Assembly: GCA_949775045.1 (NCBI GenBank)
Contig: OX459106.1
Span: 2,530,727-2,594,726 of the forward strand
Length of the DNA stretch: 64,000 bases
Reading direction: 5' to 3'
Origin: Metridium senile
Lineage: Eukaryota > Cnidaria > Anthozoa > Actiniaria > Metridiidae
Below, piece after piece: positions 1 through 10,942 of the stretch; within the stretch, counting starts at the first letter, position 1, and each line of letters begins with the position of its first letter. The notes under the pieces were generated by a model. It did not search any database, had not been told where the DNA came from, and worked only from the letters and a program-made list of their open reading frames with translations. The position numbers and the translations under genes were made by a program.

Positions 1-156
1 TATCTGATGTTAGGAAAGAACATGTTATCAGCATGCTTTGACAAAAGTGATGTCACAGATGTTTCCTCTATGGCCTGGCGCTTGCAGTGATTGGTCCAGC
101 GAGACAGCTCACTTTCAAAGGCCGATGAAACTGGCAGCAAGTGATCCCACTTCTAT
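1..156 (-). pseudogene. hAT-type transposase fragment (DUF4371/ZMYM1-like), window-edge
   Basis: Read on the minus strand, about 50 codons are open from near 156 down to base 1. They include the stretch FESELSRWTNHCKRQ and, near the edge, MFFPNIR. This resembles the region before the dimerisation domain of hAT transposases of the DUF4371/zinc-finger-MYM type, where an LFPNI motif is usual. An in-frame TAG lies immediately upstream of the readable part, so this is a decayed or frame-shifted piece. It continues off the left edge. Family assignment is by motif memory only. Confidence 0.5.
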
Positions 157-539
157 TGCAGGACGTTGGCAAGTTCATATATGGCTTCTGATGACTTTGT
201 GACGATTATTGTGGGGACGAGAGCACAGAGCTCGTAATGCGCTCGCTTTTCCTTGCTGTTTTTTCGGATGAACGCTGCTACCATGTACTACAGGCTCTCA
301 TGACAACTGAGATTTACGAGAATAATAATAAAGTATTGATTCCGATCAAAATAAAACTAATTATTTAAAATTATTAAATTATTCAAGTTAACTCTTTGAC
401 TATTTTTATACAATGGGACATATTCATATTTTTTTCTTTTGTTTACTGATTATAATCAACTAATCATTTTTCCTGTTTTAAATCCTGCAAAGAGGGGGGT
501 GGCTAGCCACCCAATCCACCCCCCCTGGATCCGCCCCTG
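1..539 (-). mobile_element. hAT DNA transposon, terminal part
   Basis: The right boundary is a terminus that reads CAGGGGCGGATCCAGG on the minus strand (from 539 inward), followed by a C/G-rich run. That is the usual end of DUF4371-type hAT elements. The transposase fragment at the left edge has the matching orientation. The element has landed inside a copy of the local short MITE, whose right half resumes at 541. The other end and the target-site duplication lie outside the window. Confidence 0.55.
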
Positions 540-540
540 C

Positions 541-572
541 ATTAAAGACAAAGTGTGTTTCACAGGCTAATG
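541..572 (+). repeat. Truncated copy of the GTGAAACA MITE
   Basis: This is the right half of the short MITE (CATTAAAG...GTGTTTCACAGG) that is complete at 5471-5586. Its left half is replaced by the hAT terminus. Confidence 0.6.
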
Positions 573-589
573 AAAACAACTCGATTAGT

Positions 590-1212
590 GACCATTTTAC
601 TTGTGTTACCCCTAATGTTATAGTGATTCTTTGCCGTTTATTTCTTTTTAGCAGTTTTTAATAACTGTATAATGAGTAACAGTGAACATGGAATAAGAAT
701 TATGAATTCTATGTTTACAATTAATGCTAGTATAGAGCTTTTAGAGCAAAATTATGTGGTGTCAAGTGACATTTCATTTAGTGTTAATGTCTTTTTTGTC
801 CATATTTGTTATTTTATTATAGTATACGTATACTGATGTAAATACAAATAAAGTGAACCAACAATGTATTAATAATAATAATATATTCAAAGTAACAGAG
901 AAGGGCGTTCCGATGGGGATATATCATTACTCGACGCTTTGTTTGTCAGTACTAGACCGAATGACAAACTGTCTCGGTAAACACCCCTTTCACAGTTGCA
1001 TGGTTCGGTTGAACATCCGTAGAACACACTAGCCACAGCACCAAAGCGCATGCAATGTATGCGTCAAACAAAATTGTAAACATCACATTGTTTCTCTAGA
1101 GATGAGAGTCGACATTGTTTTAAGTTAATAACTTGATATTGTGCAACCAAGTTCGTCTAGCATTAACCCAGAGTCCCTAGTGTATAGAAAGGGCTCATTT
1201 TATCACAGTTAA
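590..1212 (+). repeat. Segmental repeat, copy 1 (upstream of toxin gene 1)
   Basis: Closely matches 5597-6240; its right part also matches 4150-4530 and 9010-9400. The shared landmarks are a block starting GTAACAGAGAAGGGCGTT and a second one at GACAAACTGTCTCGG. This copy has an internal deletion (near 990-1010) relative to the others. Its right side is interrupted at about 1213-1670 by unrelated sequence before the shared sequence resumes near 1675-1770. No gene is visible. Short ORFs crossing the copies are not conserved as protein. Confidence 0.75.
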
Positions 1213-1264
1213 TTCATAGATCCACTATCCATTGCATTGTGTTCTATATTTGGGGATGTTTATA

Positions 1265-1375
1265 TGATGGTGAGTTGTCCCTGCTAGCCGGGATAACTCT
1301 ATTGTTTTATATTCCCCTGGGGACACTAAACAATAGAGTTACCCCGGCTAGCAGGGACAACTCGCCTTCATATAT
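1265..1375. repeat. Foldback (palindromic MITE-like) element
   Basis: Two arms of about 38 bp (GTTGTCCCTGCTAGCCGGG at the left, its complement at the right) flank a short centre around 1305-1330. It lies about 540 bp upstream of toxin exon 1. A fragment of the same arm (CCTGCTAGCCGAGG) recurs near 1811. Confidence 0.8.
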
Positions 1376-1913
1376 AGAGCCCTTTAGTTACTGTTGCTGC
1401 TTCGACCAACAAGCCAAATACATTTTTGACAATATACAGCACGAATATACATAGATTGCTGGAAACTTTATAAATCCGTCTTGGAATATATGTATTCTAA
1501 GAGTACGTTAAAAAAAAACAGTAAATGCGGTAAATCTTTTTGAAATCTACGATGTTTGTCGGACACTCTATATTCCATTGGGAATACTGCGCAATTCATT
1601 CATGTTCAATCAAACCGAAATTGTGGATCTGTGAATAATATCCATTGACTATGAGTTTATTCATTAGAAGACTTTCATATAACCCACTTTTAACATGATG
1701 CGCAAATGAACATATCTGTAAAATAACATGCTAATGAAATATGCGTGTAGCTATTTGCCTTCATTTGCCTTCATTTCCCTAGCGCACATCGAATCGCTTA
1801 ATTGAAATATACCCTGCTAGCCGAGGAAGTTCGTATCGCGCGCTCTTCTGTGTAGAAAGAGATAAACTGTAAAATGGTTTTCAACGTTTAATCTTTGTAG
1901 GTGTGTAGACATC

Positions 1914-3056
1914 ATGAATTCCAAGCTTGTCGTTGTATTTCTTCTGTGTGCTGTTCTTGCCGTCTCCGTGACATCTAGGCGTGTACCAGAATGGGATGAA
2001 TTTGAGAGAGTTATGCAGGATGACTATGAAGACACTCCTTATTACAAACGAGGTAGTCAGGATGATTAGATATTTTATTTTTAGTGCATTCCATTCAAAA
2101 TAATATACGAGCTAGTTATGGGGAGTAAATATCGCTGTATATTTATTTTAAATTAATGAGACCCACAATACCCTTTGCAATGCACAATTCAGTATTCAAG
2201 GTCTTTTGAAATTGCTATATATTAATATTTTATAGAATTTTATGAGCATTTTTAATGAACACATTGGGCATGATATTTTGTTTATTTGTTTGATTGAATA
2301 CAACGATACAGTCCAATATATGGCCATGAGTTAGCTTGAGAAGGTTGAGTGAGGTTCTTGAAGGCGTGGTTGTAGAATCCCTAAAGTATTGACTGTGCCA
2401 TTGTGTGGTTTCATAACCTGAGGGCCTGTGTACAATTTGCTAAATTGTGAAGATGAAAACACAAAACTCACATAGCCATGCAGGAATACTACAGTACAGC
2501 GAACTCTACAAATTAACCGGGGGTCGCGATAAAAAGCTGAAATTGAAACGGCTGAAACGGCTGAGATATGAAAAGCATGATACTCAGAGATATACTGCTT
2601 ATTATATACAAATGATTTATATGAAAATTGATATACTGCTTGTTTTATAATTATACTAATTATTAAATGAAACATATTTTTGGAAAAAATATAAAACATT
2701 TGGGATATTTCAGCTGTTTCAGCTTTTTCAGCCGTTTCAGTTTCAACTTTTTATCGCGGCCCAATTAACTGGATCATATCAACAAATATACACACACCTC
2801 TGCCATTTTGAAACAGCTTAGAAACGAGGCTTTAACACAGGAAGCCCTAAATGTATGAAGAGCACAGGGATCCCGCGCGAATAACCTCAATTGTTTGATA
2901 TGCGGCCCAAACCTTAATAACGTTATTTTTCTTTGTTTATTTATAGCCTGCAAGGATAATTTTGCGGCTGCTACTTGCAAAAACGTGAAAGACAACGGCA
3001 ACTGCGGATCACAAAAATATGCTACAAACTGTGCTAAAACATGTGGTTTATGCTAA
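1914..3056 (+). CDS. ShK/BgK-type potassium-channel toxin precursor, gene 1 (kaliseptine-like)
   Basis: Two coding exons, 1914-2052 and 2947-3056, with a phase-1 GT-AG intron of 894 bp, give an 82-residue secreted precursor. Residues 1 to about 21 are a hydrophobic signal peptide ([20 protein letters not shown]). Residues 22-46 are an acidic propeptide ending in a Lys-Arg processing site. Exon 2 encodes a 36-residue mature peptide with six cysteines at positions 2, 11, 20, 29, 33 and 36, and the Lys24-Tyr25 dyad expected for Kv-channel block in this family. Reading through the donor meets a stop within a few codons, supporting the splice. An AATAAA lies at 3103-3108. A pyrimidine stretch and TAG just before the ATG (1891-1900), also present in gene 3, suggest that a 5'-UTR intron may end there. 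The close similarity to Anemonia kaliseptine is my recollection of the family; activity is not shown. Confidence 0.92.
2511..2772. repeat. Foldback MITE in the toxin intron, copy 1
   Basis: Inverted arms of about 55 bp (AATTAACCGGGGGTCGCGAT at the left, its near-complement at the right end) share the motif CGATAAAAAGCTGAAA. It lies inside the intron of toxin gene 1. The ORFs crossing it are by-products. Confidence 0.75.
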
Positions 3057-3102
3057 ATGAGACAAAAACTACGAGCAAGAAGAAACAGAGACCGAATAAT
3101 GC

Positions 3103-3108
3103 AATAAA
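3103..3108 (+). terminator. Candidate polyadenylation signal, toxin gene 1
   Basis: AATAAA 47 nt after the stop codon, in a context preserved in the duplicate at 8027. Confidence 0.55.
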
Positions 3109-3247
3109 AGTGATTCAAAGGGAAACTCAATAATTACTAATTGATAGCAAACCATTTATAAACATGCATGAAATAACATTAAATCAGTATATAGTGTAAT
3201 AGAATGTATACAATATATATCCATTATGAAATAAAATAAAATTGGTT

Positions 3248-4064
3248 TGAAATAGAATCAAATTGCTACTGTGGAACTAGTAGAGCGCAAACACTATATC
3301 CATGAAATACAATCAAGCTGCTACTGTGAAATAGAGCGGTAACACTATATCCATCAAATAGAATCAAATATAAATTGCTACTGTGGAATAGAGCGCAAAC
3401 ACTATATCCATGAAATAGAATCAAATATAAATTGCTACTGTGGAATAGAGCGCAAACACTATATCCTTGAAAAAGAATAAAATTGTTACTGTGGAATAGA
3501 GCGCAAACAATGCTATATCCATGAAATAGAATCAAATTGCTACTGTGGAATAGAGCACAAACACTATATTCATGAAATAGAATCACATTGCTTTTGTGAA
3601 ATAGAGCACAAACACTTTATCCATGAAATAGAATCAAATTACAACTGTAGAATAGAGCGCAAACACTATATATATGCATGAAATAGAATCAAATTGAAAT
3701 TACTACTGTGGAATAGAGTACAAACACTATATCCATGAAATTGAATCAAATTACTACTGTGAAATAGAGCGCAAACACTATATTCATGAAATAGAATCAA
3801 ATTGCTACTGTGGAATAGAGCACAAACACTATATTCATAAAATAGAATCACATTGCTTTTGTGAAATGGAGCACAAACACTTTATCCATGAAATAGAATA
3901 AAATTGCAACTGTAGAATAGAGCGCAAACACTATATATATGCATGAAATAGAATCAAATTGAAATTACTACTGTGGAATAGAGTACAAACACTATATCCA
4001 TGAAATTGAATCAAATTACTACTGTGAAATAGAGTGCAAACACTATATCCATGAAATAAAATAA
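3248..4064. repeat. 51-bp minisatellite, array 1 (about 16 units)
   Basis: Tandem units of about 51 bp around GAATAGAGCGCAAACACTAT and CCATGAAATAGAATCAAATT, with variants. Because 51 is a multiple of three, one minus-strand frame stays open for long stretches and encodes a 17-residue repeat. No start context, splice evidence or known family supports coding. It lies about 140 bp past the toxin gene 1 poly(A) signal. Confidence 0.9.
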
Positions 4065-4149
4065 AATACAATTTTTATAATGTACTTTTCAGTATGCAGT
4101 ATTCAGTATTTAACGTGTTTTTAGTAAATAGTTATTTATGTGTTGTCAA

Positions 4150-5395
4150 TACAAGTAAAGTGTAATAACAATGTATTAATTATAATATATTCAAAGTAAC
4201 AGAGAAGGGCGTTCCGATGGGGATATATCATTACTCGACGCTTTGTTTGTCAGTACTAGACCGAATGACAAACTGTCTCGGTAAACACCCCTTTCCGCCC
4301 CTTTCACAGTACTTGCATGGTTCAGTCGAACATCCGTACTGGCACGCACTAGAAACAGCACCAAATCAAATAATATATGCGTTATATACAGAATCGTATT
4401 CATCATGATTTCTCGAGAGATCAGAGTCGACATTGTTTTAAGTTAATAACTTGCTCATTGTTCAACCAAGTTCGTCTAGAATTAACCCAGAGTCCCTGGT
4501 GTGGTGAAAAGGGTTCATTTTGTCATAGTTAATATTAACTATTTACTAGGATTTTTTTTCGTATAACTCACTTGTAACATGCAAATGAGCATATATGTAA
4601 AATAACATGCTAATGAGTTGCTCGTGTAGCTATTTGCTTACATTTTAATTGAGCCACAAACCACTGAAATTCAAAATAAAAGAAGTTCCGACCACATCTA
4701 TAATGTTTTTGTTGTCACTCCATATGTTTTCAAGCGGAAAGCGAGACTCACTGAAGCATTTAGCTATACGCACACCTCATTAAAGGTGTACGCTTTCTAC
4801 ATTTGCTCATATAGTTAGAGTTGTTCTCATTAACCCGTGAAACAAAGTGTATTAGTTAAAATGTGTTAGTCAAATAACAATAAAAAGAACACAATGGAAT
4901 TTAGGTGCATTAAAGAATGATACTGACTAAAGTGTGTTTCACGAGTTAGAGTTGTACTCATTAACCCATGAAACAAAGTGTATTAGGTAAAGTGTGATAG
5001 TTATAACTATAATTGTGATAACAACAAAAGAACACAATGGAATTCAGGTGCATTGAAGATAGATACACTAAAGAGTGTTTTACAGGTTAATTAAAAAAAC
5101 CCAGCTATAATCGGAGGGGACTGTTAACTATGATTAATTGACTTAATTAGCTTAAGCATTGGTTCTATTTTGTTGAACGCTGTAGAATGGTTGTTGAACG
5201 ATGTTGAACGTATGTGGGCAAACGATTTCAACATGGCCATATTCAACAAATTCAAACGGATCGATGTTGAAGCAAATGTTGAAGCCGTTTAGCCCGGCCT
5301 TTAATATTAATCATATGATTATAATTATAGATGCATTAGGCTACATGGAATTGTGCAAGTCAGTTTGCCGCAGAAGTTTCTATAACGAACAATTT
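4150..5395 (+). repeat. Segmental repeat, copy 2 (module with MITE pair)
   Basis: Parallels 5850-7058 from the GTAACAGAGAAGGGCGTT block through the paired MITEs to the block GTTTGCCGCAGAAGTTTCTA. No gene seen. The short ORFs in it (for example the one ending in the GCAGAAG block) differ in frame and length between copies. Confidence 0.7.
4828..5091. mobile_element. Two adjacent short MITEs (CATTAACCCGTGAAACA ends)
   Basis: Two elements of about 120-130 bp lie head to tail (4828-4948 and 4959-5091). Each starts CATTAACCCRTGAAACA and ends with the complement (TGTTTCAC-GGTTAATG type). The interiors carry ACACAATGGAATT. They are non-autonomous and have no coding capacity. Confidence 0.7.
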
Positions 5396-5470
5396 GCATA
5401 AATATAATTTCATTTACACTGGATTTGATTTTAATCCGTGACTGATCTATATAGAAACTAGAGGTGTTTG

Positions 5471-5586
5471 CATTAGCCCGTGAAACAAAGTGTATTAGAG
5501 TAAACCATTATTATCATATATCAACAAAATAACACAATGGAATTAATAAGGTGCATTAAAGACAAAGTGTGTTTCACAGGTCAATG
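5471..5586. mobile_element. Short MITE, complete solitary copy
   Basis: Begins CATTAGCCCGTGAAACAAAG and ends GTGTTTCACAGGTCAATG, the same family as at 4828. The hAT insertion at the left edge interrupts its counterpart in the first segmental copy. Confidence 0.7.
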
Positions 5587-5596
5587 AAAACAACTC

Positions 5597-7058
5597 GATT
5601 AGTGACCATTTTACTTGTGTTACCCCTAATGTTAGAGTGATTCTTTGTTTATTTCTCTTCAGCAGTTTTTAATAACTGTATAATGAGTAACAGTGAACAT
5701 GGAATAAGAATTATGAATTCTATGTTTACAATTAATGCTAGTATAGAGCTTTTAGAGCAAAATTATGTGGTGTCACGTGACATTTCATTTAGTGTTAATG
5801 TCTTTTTTGTCCAATTTTTTTATTTTATTATAGTATAGGTATACTGATGTAAATACAAATAAAGTGAACCAACAATGTATTAATAATAATATATTCAAAG
5901 TAACAGAGAAGGGCGTTCCGATGGGGATATATCATTACTCGACGCTTTGTTTGTCAGTACTAGACCGAATGACAAACTGTCTCGGTAAACACCCCTTTCC
6001 ACCCCTTTCACAGTACTTGCATGGTTCAGTCGAACATCCGTACTGGCACGCACTAGAAACAGCACCAAATCAAATAATATATGCGTTATATACAGAATCG
6101 TAAACATCACATGATTTCTCAAGAGATCAGAGTCGACATTGTTTTAAGTTAATAACTTGCTCATTGTTCAACCAAGTTCGTCTAGCATTAACCCAGAGTC
6201 CCTAGTGTAGAGAAAGGGCTCATTTTGTCATATAGTTAATATTAACTATTTACTAGGATATTTTTTCGTATATCCCACTTTTAACATGCAAATGAGCATA
6301 TATGTAAAATAACATGCTAATGGTTGCTCGTGTAGCTATTTGCTTACAATTTAATTGAGCCACAAACCACTGAAATTCAAAATAAAAGAAGTTCCGACCA
6401 CATCTATAATGTTTTTGTTGTCACTCCATATCAGTTTCAAGCGGAAAGCGAGACTCACTGAAGCATTTAGCTACACGCACACCTCACACGCTTTCTACAT
6501 TTGCTCATATAGTTAGAGCTGTTCTCATTAACCCGTGAAACAAAGTGTATTAGTTAAAATGTGTTAGTCAAATAACAATAAAAGAACACAATGGAATTTA
6601 GGTGCATTAAAGAATGATACTGACTAAAGTGTGTTTCACGGGTTAGAGTTGTACTCATTAACCGTGAAACAAAATGTATTAGGTAAAGTGTGATAGTGAC
6701 TGATAACAACAAAAGAACACAATGGAATTAAGGTGCATTAAAGAGAGATACACTAAAGAGTGTAAATTAACCCAGCTATAATCGGAGGGGACTGTTAACT
6801 GTGATAAATTGACTTAATTAGCTTAAGCATTGGTTCTATTTTGTTGAACGCTGTAGAATGGTTGTTGAACGATGTTGAACGTATGTGGGCAAACGATTTC
6901 AACATGGCCATATTCAACAAATTTAAACGGATCGATGTTGAAGCAAATGTTGAAGCCGTTTAGCCCGGCCTTTAATATTAATCATATGATTATAATTATA
7001 GATGCATTAGGCTACATGGAATTGTGCAAGTCAGTTTGCCGCAGAAGTTTCTATAACA
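5597..7058 (+). repeat. Segmental repeat, copy 3
   Basis: Left part matches 590-1212; right part matches 4150-5395. It directly precedes the duplicated toxin exon segment at 7155. It does not contain the signal-peptide exon that lies downstream of the first copy. Confidence 0.75.
6526..6770. mobile_element. Two adjacent short MITEs, second truncated
   Basis: Elements at 6526-6645 and 6656 to about 6770. The second lacks the usual right-end GTTTTACGGGTTAATT, so its terminus has been deleted relative to 4959-5091. Confidence 0.65.
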
Positions 7059-7425
7059 GGTGCATTAGAGAGTGGTACACTAAAGAGTATTTCACGCGGG
7101 TTAATGAAAACAACTCGATAAATCATGTCACGGAATTAAGAAAGAGAAAGTATAAATTTTATGAACATTTTTAATGAACACATTGGGCACGATATTTTGT
7201 TTATTTGTTTGATTGAATACAACGATACAGTCCAATATATGGCCATGAGTTAGCTTGAGAAGGTTAAGTGAGGTTCTTGAAGGTGTGGTTGTAGAATCCC
7301 TAAAGTATTGACTGTGCCATTGTGTGGTTTCATAACCTGAGGGCCTGTGTACAATTTGCTAAATTGTGAAGATGAAAACACAAAACTCACATAGCCAGGA
7401 ATACTACAGTACAGCGAACTCTACA

Positions 7426-7695
7426 AATTAACCGGGGGTCGCGATAAAAAGCTGAAATTGAAACGGCTGAAACGGCTGAGATATGAAAAGCATGATACTC
7501 AGAGATACTATTTATATACTGCTTATTATATACAAATGATTTATATGAAAATTGATATACTGCTTGTTTTATAATTATACTAATTATTAAATGAAACATA
7601 TTTTTGGAAAAAATGTAAAACATTTGGGGTATTTCAGCTATTTCAGCTTTTTCAGCCGTTTCAGATTCAGCTTTTTATCACGACCCAATTAACCG
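7426..7695. repeat. Foldback MITE, copy 2
   Basis: Counterpart of the element in the gene 1 intron, at the equivalent place upstream of the second toxin exon. The arms remain nearly complementary, and the right arm differs by a few substitutions. Confidence 0.7.
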
Positions 7696-7870
7696 GATCA
7701 TATCAACAAATATACACACACCTCTGCCATTTTGAAACAGCTTAGAAACGAGGCTTTAACACAGGAAGCCCTAAATGTATGAACTGCACAGGGATCCCGC
7801 GCGAATAACCTCAATTGTTTGATATGTGGCCCAAACCTTAATAACGTTATTTTTCTTTGTTTATTTATAG

Positions 7871-7980
7871 CCTGCAAGGATAACTTTGCGGCTGCTACTT
7901 GCAAAAACGTGAAAGACAACGGCAACTGTGGATCACAAAAATATGCTACAAACTGTGCTAAAACATGTGGTAAATGCTAA
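7871..7980 (+). pseudogene. ShK/BgK-type toxin exon 2 without a local signal exon
   Basis: A complete terminal exon: acceptor TTATTTATAG, 36 codons for the mature toxin domain, TAA stop and an AATAAA 47 nt later. All six cysteines and the Lys-Tyr dyad are kept. It differs from the gene 1 exon by one residue (Lys instead of Leu before the last Cys) and a few silent changes. I find no copy of the signal-peptide exon between 3057 and 7870. It is therefore either an orphan duplicate or an alternative last exon spliced from the exon at 1914-2052, which has a compatible phase. Typed as pseudogene only because it cannot encode a secreted precursor by itself. Confidence 0.75.
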
Positions 7981-8026
7981 ATAAGACCAGAACTACGAAC
8001 AAGAAGAAACAGAGACCAAATAATGC

Positions 8027-8032
8027 AATAAA
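8027..8032 (+). terminator. Candidate polyadenylation signal of the second toxin exon
   Basis: AATAAA in the same flanking sequence as at 3103. Confidence 0.5.
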
Positions 8033-8164
8033 AGTGATTAAAAGGGAAAGACAATGATTACTAATTGATAGCAAACCATTTATAAACATGCACGAAATAA
8101 CATTAAATCAGTATATAGTGTAATAGAATGTAAACAATATATCCATTATGAAATAAAATAAAAT

Positions 8165-8912
8165 TGGTTTGAAATAGAATCAAATTGCTACTGTGGAACT
8201 AGTAGAGCGCAAACACTATCCATGAAATACAATCAAGCTGCTACTATGAAATAGAGCGGAAACACTATATCAATGAAATAGAATCAAATATAAATTGCTA
8301 CTGTGGAATAGCGCGCAAACACTATATCCTTGAAATAGAATAAAATTGTTACTGTGGAATAGAGCGCAAACACTATATCCATGAAATAAAATCAAACTGC
8401 TACTGTGGAATAGAGCACAAACACTATATCCATGAAATAGAACTGGTCAAATTGCTTTTGTGAAATAGAGCACAAACACTTTATCCATGAAATAGAATCA
8501 AATTGCTACTATGGAATAGAGCACAAACACTACATCCATGAAATAGAATCAAATTGCTTTTGTGAAATAGAGCACAAACACTTTATCCATGAAATAGAAT
8601 CAAACTGCTACTGTGGAATAGAGCGGAAACACTATATCCATGAAATAGAATCAAATTACTACTGTGGAATAGAGTACAAACACTATATCCATGAAATAGA
8701 ATCAAATTGCTACTGTGGAATAGAGCGCAAACACTACATCCATGAAATAGAATCTAATTGCAACTGTAGAATAGAGCGCAAACACTATATATCCATGAAA
8801 AAGAATCAAATTGAAATTACTACTGTGAAATAGAGTACAAACACTATATCCATGAAATTGAATCAAATTGCTACTGTGAAATAGAGCGCAAACACTATAT
8901 CCATGAAATAAA
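8165..8912. repeat. 51-bp minisatellite, array 2
   Basis: Same repeat family and position relative to the toxin exon as 3248-4064, but with different unit order and number. The arrays have changed since the duplication. Confidence 0.9.
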
Positions 8913-9009
8913 ATAAAATACAATTTTTACAATGTACTTTTCAGTATGCAGTATTCAGTATTCAACGTGTTTTTAGTAAATAGCTAGCTGTATTTATTTA
9001 TGTGTTGTC

Positions 9010-9560
9010 AATACAAATAAAGTGTACCAACAATGTATTAATTATAATATATTCAAAGTAACAGAGAAGGGCGTTTCGATGGGGATATATAATTACTCGA
9101 CGCTTTGTTTGTCAGTACTAGACCGAATGACAAACTGTCTCGGTAAACACCCCTTTCCACCCCTTTCACAGTACTTGCATGGTTCAGTCGAACATCCGTA
9201 CTGGCACGCACTAGAAACAGCACCAAATCAAATAATATATGCGTTATATACAGAATCGTAAACATCACATGATTTCTCGAGAGATCAGAGTCGACATTGT
9301 TTTAAGTTAATAACTTGCTCATTGTTCAACCAAGTTCGTCTAGCATTAACTCAGAGTCCCTAGTGTAGAGTGAAGGGTTCATTTTGTCATAGTTAAAATT
9401 AACTATTTACTAGGATATTTTTTCGTATATCCCACTTTTAACATGCAAATGAGCATATATGTTAAATAACATGCTAATGAGTTGCTCGTGTAGCTATTTG
9501 CCTACATTTTAATTGAGCCACAAACCACTGAAATTCAAAATAAAAGAAGTTCCGAGCACA
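9010..9560 (+). repeat. Segmental repeat, copy 4
   Basis: Fourth occurrence of the GTAACAGAGAAGGGCGTT module, within the 2.8-kb duplication. No gene seen. Confidence 0.7.
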
Positions 9561-9685
9561 TCTATAATGTTTTCGTTGTCACTCATATGTTTTCAAGCGG
9601 AAAGCGAGACTCACTGAAGCATTTAGCTACGCACACCTCATTAAAGGTGTACGCTTTCTACATTGTTCGTAGTTAGAGCTGTTCT

Positions 9686-9939
9686 CATTAACCCGTAAAA
9701 CAAAGTGTATTAGTTAAAATGTGTTAGTCAAATAACAATAAAAGAACACAATGGAGTTCATCAGGTGCATTAAAGAGTGATACTGACTAAAGTGTGTTTC
9801 ACGGGTTAGAGTTGTACTCATTAACCGTGAAACAAAGTGTATTAGGTAAAGTGTGATAGTGACTGATAACAACAAAAGAACACAATGGAATTCAGGTGCA
9901 TTAAAGAGAGATACACTAAAGAGTGTTTTACGGGTTAAT
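9686..9939. mobile_element. Two adjacent short MITEs
   Basis: Elements at 9686-9808 and 9819-9939, the counterpart of the pair at 4828-5091. The ends CGTGAAACA and TTTCACGGGTTA are intact. Confidence 0.65.
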
Positions 9940-9968
9940 TAAAAAAACCCAGCTATAATCGGAGGGGA

Positions 9969-10560
9969 TTAATTAATTTCTCAAAATATTTGCAGAAAAG
10001 TAAAAAAAGCTAGTAGTCATGGATACAGCTACCTCACTTTTTTGTTGACCTTATCAAATGATTTTGATCTACTTTCCGTTCAAAAAGTACACGTACTTTT
10101 GGGGGTTGAAAGTTAACGGTTTTTAAAATCACTTTTAACAGAGAGATTGTGCAACTATTCTCATGTCAAGTTAAGATATGGGCTATATTTAAAATTCAAC
10201 AAACCCTTTCAAAAAAGTAGCCATGGATTCGAAAACACCATTCTTTTACGGACATTTTGATGTGCAATACATGACTATATACGTGGAAAAAAAACACCGT
10301 ACTTTTCAAGATTTCTGATTGTTATCGCTGTAATCTCTTGGTCATTCTCTTCCAAGACTCTCATTCAAAATCAAGCGAACACTAGAGCCTCGAGAACTCT
10401 TTGAATGGTATATATTATTTTGTCGCCGGTTATAAGTCGTCTGAGTATATATAATCATATTGTGCTGTGAAAGGCTTCTCTGGATGTTTAATTGTTTTTA
10501 AAAGCGGGTTTCTACTTGGAAATATTAAATGTTCAAAATCACGGAGCTATGTTTTCCGAT
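9969..10560. other. Unique spacer, no gene recognised
   Basis: This stretch breaks the similarity with the other segmental copies. I see no splice-bounded ORF, RNA gene or inverted repeat. Similarity to 5326-5380 and 7001-7058 resumes near 10566. Confidence 0.5.
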
Positions 10561-10942
10561 GTATAGATGCATTAGGCTACATGGAATTGTGCAAGTCAGT
10601 TTGCCGCAGAAGTTTCTATGACATGTGCATTAGAGAGGGATACACTAAACGGAGTATTTCACGGGTTAATGAAAACAACTCGATAAATCATGTCACGGAA
10701 TTAAGAAAGAGAAAGTATAAAAAAAGTTTTAGAAACAATTTTTTATACTTATAGATTAGTTTGTTTGTGTTGGGGTGCTTTCCCGCTCATTAGATAATAT
10801 CCAAAACTATTTTGCGCGCATTATAAGTATTCAAATTGTTAAACTATCATTATCATTCTATTCTATTCTAAGCAAATATAAAAAAATGTGAGGAATGAAG
10901 ACGAACCATTATCAAGAACAAAACAGAAATTTGACCAGCCGA

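Larger units (their letters stand above)
2236..5120 (+). repeat. 2.8-kb segmental duplication, copy A (intron end, toxin exon 2, minisatellite, MITEs)
   Basis: Matches 7155-9968 over its whole length with small indels. It starts inside the intron of toxin gene 1 (AATTTTATGA) and ends at GGAGGGGA. It therefore includes toxin exon 2 but not exon 1. Confidence 0.85.
7155..9968 (+). repeat. 2.8-kb segmental duplication, copy B
   Basis: Duplicate of 2236-5120. It begins in former intron sequence. The sequence to its left is unrelated to toxin exon 1, so the breakpoint excluded that exon. Confidence 0.85.

Noticed and set aside
3266..3851. Minus-strand ORFs with a 17-residue repeat
   Set aside because: They exist only because the minisatellite period is a multiple of three; no start context or splice sites.
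4217..4408. Plus-strand ORF shared by the segmental copies (4217, 5864, 9022)
   Set aside because: The first copy at 905 is broken, the ends differ between copies, and the antisense frame is equally open; it behaves as a repeat, not a protein.
5201..5401. Cys-containing ORF repeated at 6872 and 10467
   Set aside because: The reading frames join unrelated sequence in each copy and run into MITE ends; no signal peptide or splice evidence.
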